A stretch of 21,164 nt of DNA from UBA2093 sp049454855 (GCA_049454855.1 JBMUAQ010000030.1:1-21164), one strand, 5' to 3'; counted from the stretch's first letter, positions 1 to 8,700 are shown. The notes: generated from the sequence alone by a model not told the origin. Numbers and translations: made by a program.

Positions 1-1376
1 GTGATCTCCACGTACACCGACACGCCGATGCCGATCTGCACGGGGCTGCCCGACGCGCGGCGCTCGGCCTGCTTCCTGCGCCAGCCCGCGTAGTCGGCGG
101 CGGCGAGCGCGCGGTCCAGCGCCTCCTCGTAGTCGCCCACGTCGTAGGTCTGGCCCACCACCGTGGTGTGGGGCTCCATGAACTTCGGGATGAGGTTCTT
201 GCGGCGCACCTCCGCGGGGTCCATGCCGAGCTCGAACGCGAAGAGGTCCATCGCACGCTCGACGGCTGCTGTTGCCTCGGGCCGTCCTGCGCCGCGGTAC
301 GCGACGGTGGGTGTGGTGTTCGTGACGACGGAGGTGGTGCGGCACTCGATGTTCGGGATGGCGTACACACCCGACGACATCGGCCGGGTCATGAACGGGG
401 CGAGGATCGTGCCCATGTCCACCCACGCGCCGGAGTCCTGGAAGGCGTGCAGCTGGTAGTGGGTGACCTTCCCGTCGCGGGTTCCGCCGATGGTGACCTG
501 CTGCACCTGCGCGCGGCCGTGGCCGAGCGCCACCATGGACTCGCTGCGGGTCTCGCGCCAGCGCAGCGGCCTGCCGACACGCTTCGAGAGCACGCCGAGC
601 AGCACCTCCTCGGGGTACGCGCCGATCTTGGCACCGAAACCGCCGCCCACGTCGGGTGTGAGGATGCGAACCTGTGACGGGTCGACACCGTTCGCTCCGG
701 CGATGGGTGCGAGCGCGCCCTGGGCGTGCTGCGTGGAGATCCACTGGTGGAGACGGCCGTCCACCCAGGCCACCGCACTGCCGCGCACCTCGAGCGGGCA
801 CGGTGCCACGCGCTGGTTGGTGAACATGCCGCGCGCCACGACCTCGCACTCCTTGAAGAAGTCGTCACCGGTGTTCTCGGGGATGCCGAGGACCGTGGTG
901 TCGAACACGACGTTGCTGCCGCACGCGTCATACAGCAGGGTTGCGCCCGGGGCCATCGCCGACATCACGTCGGTGTACGCGGGCAGCACGTCGTAGTCGG
1001 CGAACACCATCTCCGCTGCGTCCTCGCCCTGCTCGCGGGTCTCGCTGATGATCGCGGCGATCGGCTCGCCGACGTAACGCACCTTGTCGCCCGCGAGCAG
1101 TGTGCGGGTGGCCATCGGGTTGAACGACGACGGCTGGGGCTGCAGGTCGAGGTCGGACGCGGTGAGCACTGCCACGACCCCGGGCATCGATACAGCCTCG
1201 GAGGTGTCGATCGACAGGATCCTCCCGTGGGCCACCGTGCTGCGCGCATAGGTGACGTGCAGTGCGCCCGCGAGCCTCGGCTCGTCGAGCAGGTCGTCGA
1301 CGTACTTGCCGCCGACGGTCAGGAACTTGGGGTCCTCCTTGCGAAGGACGCGCTCCCCGAGAATGCTTCCGCCCAT
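1..1376 (-). CDS. Form II CoxL-type molybdenum hydroxylase large subunit (partial, C-terminus outside window)
   Basis: The catalytic, molybdopterin-binding subunit of a xanthine dehydrogenase/aerobic CO dehydrogenase-family enzyme. The frame is open from ATG 1376 to the window edge, giving about 458 of the roughly 780-800 residues usual for the family. The start reads MGGSILGERVLRKEDPKFL, the usual N-terminus. Then come VGGGFGAK, which contacts the cofactor, and AYRGAGR at residues 359-365. AYRGAGR is the form II active-site loop; true CO dehydrogenases (form I) carry AYRCSFR with the selenyl-cysteine ligand. CO oxidation is therefore not supported, and the substrate is unknown. A GGGGGA stretch at 1380-1385 could be the ribosome binding site. 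The small 2Fe-2S and medium FAD subunits, if linked, lie beyond the left edge. Family membership is near certain from the sequence; the substrate is open. Confidence 0.93.
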   Translation of the reverse strand, partial: MGGSILGERVLRKEDPKFLTVGGKYVDDLLDEPRLAGALHVTYARSTVAHGRILSIDTSEAVSMPGVVAVLTASDLDLQPQPSSFNPMATRTLLAGDKVRYVGEPIAAIISETREQGEDAAEMVFADYDVLPAYTDVMSAMAPGATLLYDACGSNVVFDTTVLGIPENTGDDFFKECEVVARGMFTNQRVAPCPLEVRGSAVAWVDGRLHQWISTQHAQGALAPIAGANGVDPSQVRILTPDVGGGFGAKIGAYPEEVLLGVLSKRVGRPLRWRETRSESMVALGHGRAQVQQVTIGGTRDGKVTHYQLHAFQDSGAWVDMGTILAPFMTRPMSSGVYAIPNIECRTTSVVTNTTPTVAYRGAGRPEATAAVERAMDLFAFELGMDPAEVRRKNLIPKFMEPHTTVVGQTYDVGDYEEALDRALAAADYAGWRRKQAERRASGSPVQIGIGVSVYVEI

Positions 1377-1411
1377 GTTTCCCCCGATGGTGTGAGACGA
1401 ACGTGACCGAC

Positions 1412-1417
1412 ATTATC
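1412..1417 (-). promoter_or_regulatory. Candidate -10 box for the CoxL-type gene
   Basis: On the minus strand this reads GATAAT, a one-base departure from TATAAT, and it is one of the few A/T-rich spots in the 97-base gap between the DivIC/FtsB gene and the CoxL gene. Initiation 6-7 bases downstream would give a leader of about 30 bases carrying the GGGGGA ribosome binding site. No convincing -35 box is seen. Confidence 0.4.
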
Positions 1418-1473
1418 CACGTCCGGACAGGCCCCGAAATGCGGGCGCAGGGGCCCGGGAAAGGGTTGCGGGA

Positions 1474-1992
1474 CTACGGCGAGAGGGGTGACAGCGGGGC
1501 GTTGCCGGCTGTGGCGATGCCCCGGCGCACCTCGACGATGCCCGTCACGAGTGTGTAGGGCCACTGGGCGGGCAGGTCGACGGGCAGTTCGGCGGCGGGC
1601 AGGAGCTTCAGTCTCTTCTCGCCCGGCATCACGAACCCGAGATGGTCGCGCGCGGCGCGACGCACCCCTTCGGGTGTCTGGAGTTCGTTCACCTCGACCT
1701 GGAGCTGCTCGTTCGCGTCGGCGAGGGCGTCGTATTCGGCCTGCTTCTGGGCGAGGGCGGTGCGCTGGCTGAAGTAATCGCGAGCCGGCATCCAGAACAT
1801 GGTGAACACGAAGGCGGCCAGCACGGCCGCCACGGACAGACCGAGGATCCGCCTGGCCACGGGGTGCTGCAGAAGGCGCGACTCCCGCGGGGTGGACCGG
1901 CGGAGGCTCCTCGACATGTCGGACACCCGGCTGCGTGCACGCGAGGACCCGGCGGGGGTCTTCTTGCGCGAGGCGGCGGTACGGCGTGTCAC
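1474..1992 (-). CDS. FtsB/DivIC-family septum formation initiator
   Basis: A bitopic membrane protein of the divisome. The family (FtsB, DivIC) pairs with FtsL and FtsQ/DivIB and helps activate septal peptidoglycan synthesis. With the GTG start at 1992 it has 172 residues: a very basic cytoplasmic tail (1-48), a transmembrane segment (about 49-67, RRILGLSVAAVLAAFVF), a coiled coil (about 73-106) and the DivIC signature RRAARDHLGFVMPGE (about 111-125). A later ATG at 1917 would give 147 residues; no strong ribosome binding site decides between them. It lies directly after eno, the conserved position in Actinomycetota and also in Gammaproteobacteria. Unusually, an SOS-box palindrome and a DnaA-box sequence sit 27-58 bases upstream of the start, so it is probably transcribed separately from eno. 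Confidence 0.9.
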   Translation of the reverse strand: MTRRTAASRKKTPAGSSRARSRVSDMSRSLRRSTPRESRLLQHPVARRILGLSVAAVLAAFVFTMFWMPARDYFSQRTALAQKQAEYDALADANEQLQVEVNELQTPEGVRRAARDHLGFVMPGEKRLKLLPAAELPVDLPAQWPYTLVTGIVEVRRGIATAGNAPLSPLSP

Positions 1993-2017
1993 CGCACCAG
2001 TCTGTCGTGCACCGTGG

Positions 2018-2023
2018 GTTATC
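2018..2023 (-). promoter_or_regulatory. Candidate -10 box of the FtsB/DivIC gene
   Basis: On the minus strand this reads GATAAC inside GTGGATAACCC, in the 85-base gap after eno. Initiation 6-7 bases downstream would leave a leader of about 20 bases before GTG 1992. The expected -35 position (about 2041-2046) falls inside the SOS-box palindrome, so a bound repressor would block the polymerase. Confidence 0.4.
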
Positions 2024-2027
2024 CACA
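2019..2027 (+). promoter_or_regulatory. Perfect DnaA-box sequence TTATCCACA
   Basis: The nine bases match the DnaA-box consensus TTATCCACA exactly. Such a match is rare by chance in DNA this GC-rich, but it overlaps the presumed -10 box, and a similar 8/9 string (TTATCCACG) lies at 1413-1421 in the CoxL promoter. It could be a DnaA regulatory site or simply a promoter element read on the other strand. Confidence 0.4.
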
Positions 2028-2034
2028 GGCACCA

Positions 2035-2048
2035 CGAACAAATGTTCG
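2035..2048. promoter_or_regulatory. LexA/SOS box upstream of the FtsB/DivIC gene
   Basis: CGAACAAATGTTCG matches the Gram-positive/actinobacterial LexA operator CGAAC-N4-GTTCG at all ten specified bases. It is the core of a longer palindrome at 2033-2050 (8-base arms CACGAACA and TGTTCGTG around AA). It lies 43 bases upstream of GTG 1992, over the expected -35 region, and just past the eno stop, so the FtsB/DivIC gene is the only target it can plausibly control. That LexA binds here is an inference. Confidence 0.75.
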
Positions 2049-2077
2049 TGCGAGTGCCGGGGTCCCGGGTTGCGCGG

Positions 2078-3358
2078 TCAGCGCAACGGAGCGAGCGCGT
2101 CCCGGCCGCGGAAGCGCGCCGCGTCGCCGAGCATGTCCTCGATGCGCAACAACTGGTTGTACTTCGCGACACGGTCGCTGCGGGCCGGAGCGCCCGTCTT
2201 GATCTGGCCGCAGTTCGTCGCGACCGCGAGATCGGCGATGGTGGCATCCTCGGTCTCGCCCGAGCGGTGGCTCATCACGCTGGTGTAGGAGTGCCGCGTG
2301 GCGAGCTCCACGGTGTCGAGCGTCTCGCTGAGTGTGCCGATCTGGTTCACCTTCACGAGCACGCTGTTCGCCACGCCGCGCTCGATGCCCATCTGCAGGC
2401 GCCTGGCGTTGGTGACGAAGAGGTCGTCGCCCACCAGCTGCACCCGCGAGCCGACGGCAGCGGTGAGTTCCTTCCATCCGTCCCAGTCGTCCTCGGCCAT
2501 TCCGTCCTCGATGGACACCACGGGGTAGCGGTCGACGATGGATGCCCACCATGCGGCCATCTCGCCGTGCGACAGCACCTTGCCCTCGCCCTCGAGGTGG
2601 TACGAACCGTCGCGGTAGAGCTCGCTCATGGCGGGGTCGAGTGCGATGGCGATGTCACGACCGGGCTCGAAACCCGCCTGCTGGATGGCCTCGACCAGGA
2701 CCGCGATGGCCTCCTCGTTGCTGGCGAGGTCGGGGGCGAAACCACCCTCGTCGCCGACGGCGGTGGAGAGTCCGCGCCCGTGGAGCACCTTCTTCAGCGT
2801 GTGGTACGTCTCGGCGCCCCAACGGAGAGCCTCGCGGAAGCTGGGGGCGCCCACCGGCATCACCATGAACTCCTGGAGGTCGACGTTGTTGTCGGCATGT
2901 GCACCGCCGTTGATGACGTTCATCATCGGCACGGGCAGCACGTGCGCGTGGGGCCCGCCCACGTAGCGGAACAGGGGCAGCTCCAGCTCTGCCGCCGCGG
3001 CGTGGGCCACCGCGAGGCTGGTGCCGAGCATCGCGTTCGCGCCGAGCCGTGCCTTGTTCTCGGTGGCATCGAGGTGGATGAGTGCGGAGTCGAGGGTGCG
3101 CTGGTCGGTGGCGTCCATGCCGGTGACCTCCGATGCGATCGGGCCGTTCACGTTCGCCACGGCACGCGTCACGCCCTTGCCCATGTAGCGCTCGCCCCCG
3201 TCGCGCAGTTCCACGGCCTCGTGCTCGCCGGTGGAGGCACCCGAGGGCACGATCGCGCGCCCGGTGGCGCCGCTGTCGAGCACCACCTCCACCTCCACGG
3301 TGGGGTTTCCGCGGGAGTCAAGCACCTCGCGTCCGGTTACCTCGACGATTTCGCTCAT
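2078..3358 (-). CDS. eno: Enolase (phosphopyruvate hydratase)
   Basis: Converts 2-phosphoglycerate to phosphoenolpyruvate in glycolysis, in the cytoplasm; Mg-dependent. The 426 residues are the normal bacterial length and begin MSEIVEVTGREVLDSRGNPT, a canonical enolase N-terminus that fixes the start at ATG 3358. Also visible are SGASTGEHEAVELRD, the metal-site stretch SIEDGMAEDDWDGW, GDDLFVTN, and the enolase signature LVKVNQIGTLSET with its catalytic lysine, followed by SHRSGETED. It starts 10 bases after the mazG stop, and a possible leaderless -10 box straddles that stop, so it may be both read through from mfd-surA-mazG and transcribed alone. Identification is certain. Confidence 0.98.
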   Translation of the reverse strand: MSEIVEVTGREVLDSRGNPTVEVEVVLDSGATGRAIVPSGASTGEHEAVELRDGGERYMGKGVTRAVANVNGPIASEVTGMDATDQRTLDSALIHLDATENKARLGANAMLGTSLAVAHAAAAELELPLFRYVGGPHAHVLPVPMMNVINGGAHADNNVDLQEFMVMPVGAPSFREALRWGAETYHTLKKVLHGRGLSTAVGDEGGFAPDLASNEEAIAVLVEAIQQAGFEPGRDIAIALDPAMSELYRDGSYHLEGEGKVLSHGEMAAWWASIVDRYPVVSIEDGMAEDDWDGWKELTAAVGSRVQLVGDDLFVTNARRLQMGIERGVANSVLVKVNQIGTLSETLDTVELATRHSYTSVMSHRSGETEDATIADLAVATNCGQIKTGAPARSDRVAKYNQLLRIEDMLGDAARFRGRDALAPLR

Positions 3359-3365
3359 GGAGCGA

Positions 3366-3371
3366 ACGCTA
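3366..3371 (-). promoter_or_regulatory. Candidate internal leaderless -10 box for eno
   Basis: On the minus strand TAGCGT (TANNNT) is followed by seven bases and then ATG 3358, the spacing expected when transcription starts at the start codon. Its first three bases are also the mazG stop codon TAG. The eno start has no clear ribosome binding site. Confidence 0.4.
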
Positions 3372-4817
3372 GTGACCCGCGTCCCGCTTGACCACTTCCC
3401 ACAGCCCGTCGAGCTCGGTGAGTGACATGCGACCCATGTCGAGCCCGCGGCTGCGTGCGAGTGCGTCCACCGCCTCGACCCGCGCCCGGAACTTGTGCAC
3501 CGCGGAACGCAGTGCGGACTCCGCATCCACGTCGAGATGGCGGGCCACGTTCACCACCGAGAACAGCAGGTCACCGATCTCCGTGGCGACTGCCTCGGGG
3601 TCGCCGGCCGCGGCAGCACTGCGCACCTCGTCGGCCTCCTCGGCGATCTTGGCGAGGGCGCCCGAGGCGTCGGGCCAGTCGAGGCCCGACTTCGCGGCAC
3701 GCTGCTGGCTCTTGTGTGCGTACTGCAGCGACGGTGCGGACTCCGCGAGCCCGTCGAAGATGCCCGTGCGCGACGGCTTCTCGGTCTTCTTGATCGCGTC
3801 CCAGTTCGCCTCGACCTCGGCGGCGTCACCCACCACCGCGTCGCCGAACACGTGCGGGTGGCGCGACACGAGCTTGTCGTGGACGCGGGTGAGCACGTCG
3901 GTGATCGTGAAGCGGCCCTGTTCCTCGGCGATGGCCGCATGGAACTCCACCTGGTACAGGAGGTCGCCGAGTTCCTCGATGAAGTCGTCGTCGGTGGAGG
4001 GGTCGTCGGGATCGAGCGCGGCGATGGCATCCACCACCTCGTAGGTCTCCTCCAGCAGGTAGCGCACGAGGGAGGAGTGCGTCTGCTCGATGTCCCACGG
4101 GCACCTCGCGCGCAGCGTGCGGGCGAGTTCATGGAAGCGGACCATCTCCGCGGCCACCGGCCGCGAGAGCGCCGGAACCCAGAGACACGTGAGGTGGTCG
4201 GCCTCCACTGCGCGGTCCATCGCGGACCATGTGGTGTGCACCACCTGCTGGTCGGGAAGGCCGAGGTGATGGAGCAGCACCACCGGCGCATCGCCGTCGG
4301 GTTCGTCGACGGCGAGCTTGATGTCCGACAGCACCCAGTTCGCGTGCGTGTGCGCGACCAGCATCGGCCCTGTCTCGCCGGCTGCGGCCACGGCGAAGTC
4401 GTGCCCATCGATGAGCCGCACGCGAGACTCGACGGGGTCGATGCCGAGGACCCTCCACGCCTCGTCGAGGAACGACACTGCGGGGTGCACCTCCACCTCG
4501 ATGTCGTCGCGGCCACGGAGGAGGGCAACGGTGCGTTCCAGCACGAGCGGCGACCCCGGCACCGCGTAGGTGATGCTGCCGTGCTCACGGGCCTCCGCGA
4601 CCAGACGTGCGACCACGGCGTCGTAGACCTCGTCGAACGTGTCGGCCGATTCGTAGATGTCGTCGAACGACGACGCGCCCGCGGCGAGCGGCGCGGAGGG
4701 GTGCCGAGAGGTGCGCACGAACACCCGGCCCGGTGCGGCGAGGAGTTCGCGTGTCGACGCAGTGACGAGACCCGGGTCGCCCGGGCCGAGCCCGACGACG
4801 ATGACCCTGGCGCTCAC
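3369..4817 (-). CDS. mazG: YabN-type fusion: tetrapyrrole methylase-like domain plus MazG NTP pyrophosphohydrolase
   Basis: The MazG part hydrolyses nucleoside triphosphates to monophosphate and pyrophosphate, a house-cleaning role. The protein has 482 residues. Residues 1 to about 225 form a tetrapyrrole (SAM-dependent) methylase-like domain opening with VIVVGLGPGDPGLVT. Residues 239 onward begin with the MazG signature CPWDIEQTHSSL, then EETYEV and EELGDLL (281-287), and a second MazG unit with EEADEV and EIGDLLFSVVN. This is the arrangement of Bacillus YabN. The GTG start at 4817 overlaps the TGA stop of the SurA-like gene by four bases (GTGA), implying coupled translation; the long methylase domain rules out a later start. 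The methylase substrate is unknown. In Mycobacterium mazG also lies between mfd and eno. Confidence 0.95.
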   Translation of the reverse strand: MSARVIVVGLGPGDPGLVTASTRELLAAPGRVFVRTSRHPSAPLAAGASSFDDIYESADTFDEVYDAVVARLVAEAREHGSITYAVPGSPLVLERTVALLRGRDDIEVEVHPAVSFLDEAWRVLGIDPVESRVRLIDGHDFAVAAAGETGPMLVAHTHANWVLSDIKLAVDEPDGDAPVVLLHHLGLPDQQVVHTTWSAMDRAVEADHLTCLWVPALSRPVAAEMVRFHELARTLRARCPWDIEQTHSSLVRYLLEETYEVVDAIAALDPDDPSTDDDFIEELGDLLYQVEFHAAIAEEQGRFTITDVLTRVHDKLVSRHPHVFGDAVVGDAAEVEANWDAIKKTEKPSRTGIFDGLAESAPSLQYAHKSQQRAAKSGLDWPDASGALAKIAEEADEVRSAAAAGDPEAVATEIGDLLFSVVNVARHLDVDAESALRSAVHKFRARVEAVDALARSRGLDMGRMSLTELDGLWEVVKRDAGH

Positions 4818-5707
4818 TCGATGGTCTGGCGGGCCTGGTTCCAGGTGCCGAACTCGGGGCTCACGGCGATGTCGGACGTGGCTGTGAACCCCGCGGCGAG
4901 GTTGCGTCCCGGCTCGCCGGAGAACTGCCGCGAGTGCGCGGCACCCACGTCGGCCCACTGTCTGTTGAACACCACGTGCCAGCCCGTCGCATCCTGCACG
5001 ATTCCCGAGTGCGCCCCTGCGGCGGTGGAGGCGAGTGCCGAGAACACGGGAGTGCTCACGCGGTCCTTAACCCAGGCGAGCCCTGCACACGGCTGCGCGG
5101 CATCAACCGCCACCGTGCCGTCGGAGCTCTCGAACTCGGAGCCCTTTGCGTTCTTCCGTGCCAGTTCGATCGCGTCGGCCCCTGAATCCAGCTGTTCCAA
5201 GATGTCCCTCGCCGACTTCTCGCTGGCGGAGGTGATCATCACCGCACACAGCACCCCGGTGCGCGCGGGGTTTGCCTCGTAGATGGTCTTCACATCGGTG
5301 GGTGCTGGCATGGAATCGAGCGCCTCGCCGGTGGCCGACATGTCGGCGAGTACACCGACCACGAAGTCATCCTGGAACGTGGGTTCCAGCCGCTGCTTCG
5401 CTGACTCGATTGACCCGGCCGGCACGGTGATGCCCCGCCCGGCCAGCAGCTGTCGGCCCGAGCGGTACTGCACCAGCACCGACATGACCGCCGACATGTC
5501 GTCGGCGGACACCTTCCCCGACGGCGCGGTGAACTGTCCGGCACCGACGAGGCCGTCCATCAACCGGGTCATGTCGTCCCGCGACCATTCCTCGCCGTTC
5601 ACGGTGAACGCCACGGACGGCCCGCGCAGGAGGGCGAGGCCTGCCGTTGCACCGGCGACGGCGAGGGCCGCCACGACGAGGAGAGCGGACTTCAGACGGG
5701 GCTTCAC
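4814..5707 (-). CDS. SurA/parvulin-like membrane-anchored foldase
   Basis: Probably a peptidyl-prolyl isomerase-type chaperone acting outside the membrane on secreted proteins. The 297 residues start at GTG 5707, 11 bases after mfd. Residues about 5-27 (LKSALLVVAALAVAGATAGL) form a signal or anchor segment with no lipobox cysteine. Then follows a SurA-N-like helical region (VAFTVNGEEWSRDDMTRLMD), and from about residue 140 a parvulin-like domain with the pattern ARDILEQLDSGADAIELARK, later PVFSALAS and GWHVVFNRQW. Conservation is weak, so catalysis is uncertain and a purely chaperone role is possible. A SurA/PrsA-type gene near mfd and mazG recurs elsewhere: in Mycobacterium the lipoprotein gene lpqU sits between mazG and eno. 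Two cysteines (in GVLCAV and QPCAGL) could form a disulfide. Confidence 0.78.
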   Translation of the reverse strand: MKPRLKSALLVVAALAVAGATAGLALLRGPSVAFTVNGEEWSRDDMTRLMDGLVGAGQFTAPSGKVSADDMSAVMSVLVQYRSGRQLLAGRGITVPAGSIESAKQRLEPTFQDDFVVGVLADMSATGEALDSMPAPTDVKTIYEANPARTGVLCAVMITSASEKSARDILEQLDSGADAIELARKNAKGSEFESSDGTVAVDAAQPCAGLAWVKDRVSTPVFSALASTAAGAHSGIVQDATGWHVVFNRQWADVGAAHSRQFSGEPGRNLAAGFTATSDIAVSPEFGTWNQARQTIE

Positions 5708-5718
5708 GTCCGCCGAGG

Positions 5719-8700
5719 TTAGTTGTCGTCCCCGTGTTCCCACAGTTCGCCGATGATCCGCAGCACCTCGCCGGCAGGGTCGTCCCTGTGCATGGGGACG
5801 ATCATGTGCTTCTGTTTCTCTCGCCACTCGGCCCGCGGCGACAGCCGCCGCAGTGCCATCGCCTGGCTCGCGCGCAGCTCCACGGGCGAGATGCGGATGC
5901 CCCCGCCGGTCTCCACGATCTCCTCGAACCCGCAGCGCAGGCACTCCGTGCGCAGCAGGGCGACCGTCAGCAGCGACGCGGCGGCGGGCGGCAGCGGACC
6001 GAACCTGTCGCGCCACTCGCGCTCCACGTCGCGCACGCCCTCTGCGGTGGTGACATCCGCGAGTCGTCGGTACGCCTCGAGCCGCAGTTCCTCGCCGGGC
6101 ACGTAATCGGCCGGCAGGTGCGCGTCGACCGGCACGTCGATGCGGATCTCGCGCGGCTCCTCGGTGTGCTCGCCCTTCATCTCCGCCACCGCCTCGGTGA
6201 CCATCTGGCAGTACAGGTCGTACCCGACCGCGGCGATGTGGCCGCTCTGTGCCTCGCCGAGCAGGTTCCCCGCACCGCGTATCTCGAGGTCGCGCATCGC
6301 GATCTTGAAGCCGCTGCCGAGTTCGGTCGCCTCGCCGATGGTGCGCAGCCGCTCGTGGGCGTCCTCGGTCATCACGCTGTCGCGGGGGTGGAACAGGTAC
6401 GCGTACGCGCGCTGGCCGCCGCGGCCCACCCTGCCGCGCAGCTGGTGGAGCTGTCCGAGCCCGAGGAGGTCGGCGCGCTCCACCACGAGCGTGTTCACTG
6501 CCGGCATGTCGATCCCCGACTCGATGATGGTGGTGCACACGAGCACGTCGAACCGGCGTTCCCAGAAGTCCACAACGACCTGCTCGAGCTCGGTCTCGTC
6601 CATCTGGCCGTGCGCGACGGCAATGCGTGCCTCGGGAACGAGCTCGCGCAGCTCGCGCGCGCGTTCCTCGATCGACTGCACCCGGTTGTGCACCCAGAAC
6701 ACCTGTCCCTCGCGCAGCAGCTCGCGGCGGATCGCCTCGAGCGCAACCGGTTCGCTGTACTCACCGACGTAGGTGAGGATCGGCTGGCGGTCGGCGGGGG
6801 GAGTGTTCAGCAGCGAAAGGTCGCGGATTCCGACCAGGCTCATCTCGAGCGTGCGGGGGATCGGTGTGGCCGACAGCGTGATCACGTCGACGTCGTGGCG
6901 GAGCCGCTTGATGGCCTCCTTGTGCTGCACCCCGAAGCGTTGCTCCTCGTCGATCACGAGCAGGCCGAGGTCCTTGAAGGTCACGGATTCCTGGAGGAGG
7001 CGGTGCGTGCCGATGACGCAGTCGATCTCGCCGGACCTCAGCCCCTCGATCACCTTGCGCGATTCCGCCGCGCTGAGGAACCGCGACAGCACCTCCACGC
7101 GGATGGGGTAGCCGGCGAAACGTTCGGAGAAGGTGGTGCCGTGCTGGGCGGCGAGCAGTGTGGTGGGCACGAGCACGGCGACCTGCTTGCCGGCCTGGAT
7201 CGCCTTGAACGCCGCGCGGACCGCCACCTCCGTCTTGCCGAAGCCGACGTCTCCGCAGACCAGTCTGTCCATCGGCACCGGGGACTCCATGTCCTCCTTC
7301 ACCGCCACGATGGCCTTGTACTGGTCGGGTGTCTCGACGAAGGGGAACGCCTGCTCCATCTCGTCCTGCCACGGGGTGTCGGAGGGGAACGCGTGGCCCC
7401 TCGCATTCACGCGCTTCTGGTACAGCACCACGAGTTCCTGCGCCACGGCGCGCACCGCGGAGCGCACGCGCGATTTCGTGCGGGCGAAGTCGGAGCCGCC
7501 CATGCGGTGCAGCACCGGCGCCTCGCCGCCCACGTACTGGCGCAGGGAGGCCAGCTGGTCGGTGGGCACGTACAGCCTGTCGCCGCCCTTGTACTCGATC
7601 AGCAGGTAGTCGCGCTCCACGCCGCCGAGTGCGCGCTTCACCATCCCCTCGTAGCGGCCGACGCCATGGTGCGCGTGCACCACGTAGCCGCCCGGCTTGA
7701 GGTCCTCGAACACGGTCACCGCGGCACGCGAGCGCGACTGGCTGCGCCTGCGTGTGGAACGCCGGCCGCTGAGGTCGGATTCCGTGATCACCGCCAGCCT
7801 GCTCGCGGGCATCGAGAAGCCCGCCGAGAGGCGACCCACGGTCACCCACGCCCCGGGCTGCAGGAGGTCGTTGCCGTGCGCACGCGTGAACGACACCCCG
7901 AACCCCGCGAACAGGTCGACCAACCTTCCCGCTGCCTCGTCGGTTGATGCGACGGCGACGACCCGCCATCTCTCCGACAGCATCTGGGACACGCGTGCGG
8001 CGACGGGGCCGGGGTCGTGCACGATCGGTCCCCATCCCGCTGCCTGCACGAGCTGGGCACCGGGGGAGTCCGGGGCGGACACGAGGTTCAGTGCGGGAAC
8101 GGGGAGGTCGGCCGACAGGAGCCTGTCGGGGGAGACGTGCAGGCGCGGGAACTCCACCGATGCATCGCGTGCCCACGACGATGCGAGGGCGCGCGCGAGG
8201 TCGTCCTCGTCGGCGATCAGCTCGCGGGCACGGTCGAGCATGCGCCGCGGGTCGGCCAGCACCACGAAGGCATCGGGGCCGATCGCGTCGGTCAGCAGTT
8301 CGTCACGGTCGGTGAGCCACGGCAGCCAGCTCTCCATCCCGTCGAACACCTGTCCCTCGGAGAGTCGTTCCCACTGCTCGCGCCCCCACGGCTCGGCGGC
8401 AACCAGGGCGGCGGCGCGCGAACGGACGGTGTCGTCGACAACCAGTTCACGGGCGGGGAACACCCTGACCAGGTCGATGTCCTCGGAGCTGCGCTGGCCG
8501 GTCACGTCGAAGCGGGTGAGCCGGTCGACCTCGTCACCCCATGTGTCGATGCGCACGGGCTCGTCGTCGGTCGACGGGAAGATGTCGACGATCGAGCCGC
8601 GCCGTGCGAACTCGCCTCGGTGCTCCACCACGTTCTCGCGCCGGTACCCGTACCGCACGAGCCCCACGCACAGCGCGTCGAGGTCGACTGTGGCTCCGCG

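Noticed and set aside
1413..1421. TTATCCACG as a DnaA box upstream of the CoxL gene
   Set aside because: It misses the last consensus base and coincides with the GATAAT promoter box, which explains it better.
1430..1455. GGCCCC...GGGGCC as a terminator after the FtsB/DivIC gene
   Set aside because: The six-base stem has a 14-base loop and no T-run, and such pairings are frequent in this composition.
1799..3391. Long open frame on the plus strand opposite eno and the FtsB/DivIC gene
   Set aside because: Its product is rich in His, Arg and Gly with no recognisable domain; it is the usual antisense shadow in GC-rich DNA opposite a certain enolase gene.
6549..6562. CGAAC-N4-GTTCC, a 9/10 SOS-box-like string
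   Set aside because: It lies deep inside the mfd coding sequence, far from any start, and such near matches are expected by chance at this length.
5647..7947. 766-codon open frame on the plus strand opposite mfd
   Set aside because: Composition is that of an antisense shadow, with no motif; mfd on the minus strand has every helicase motif and full length.
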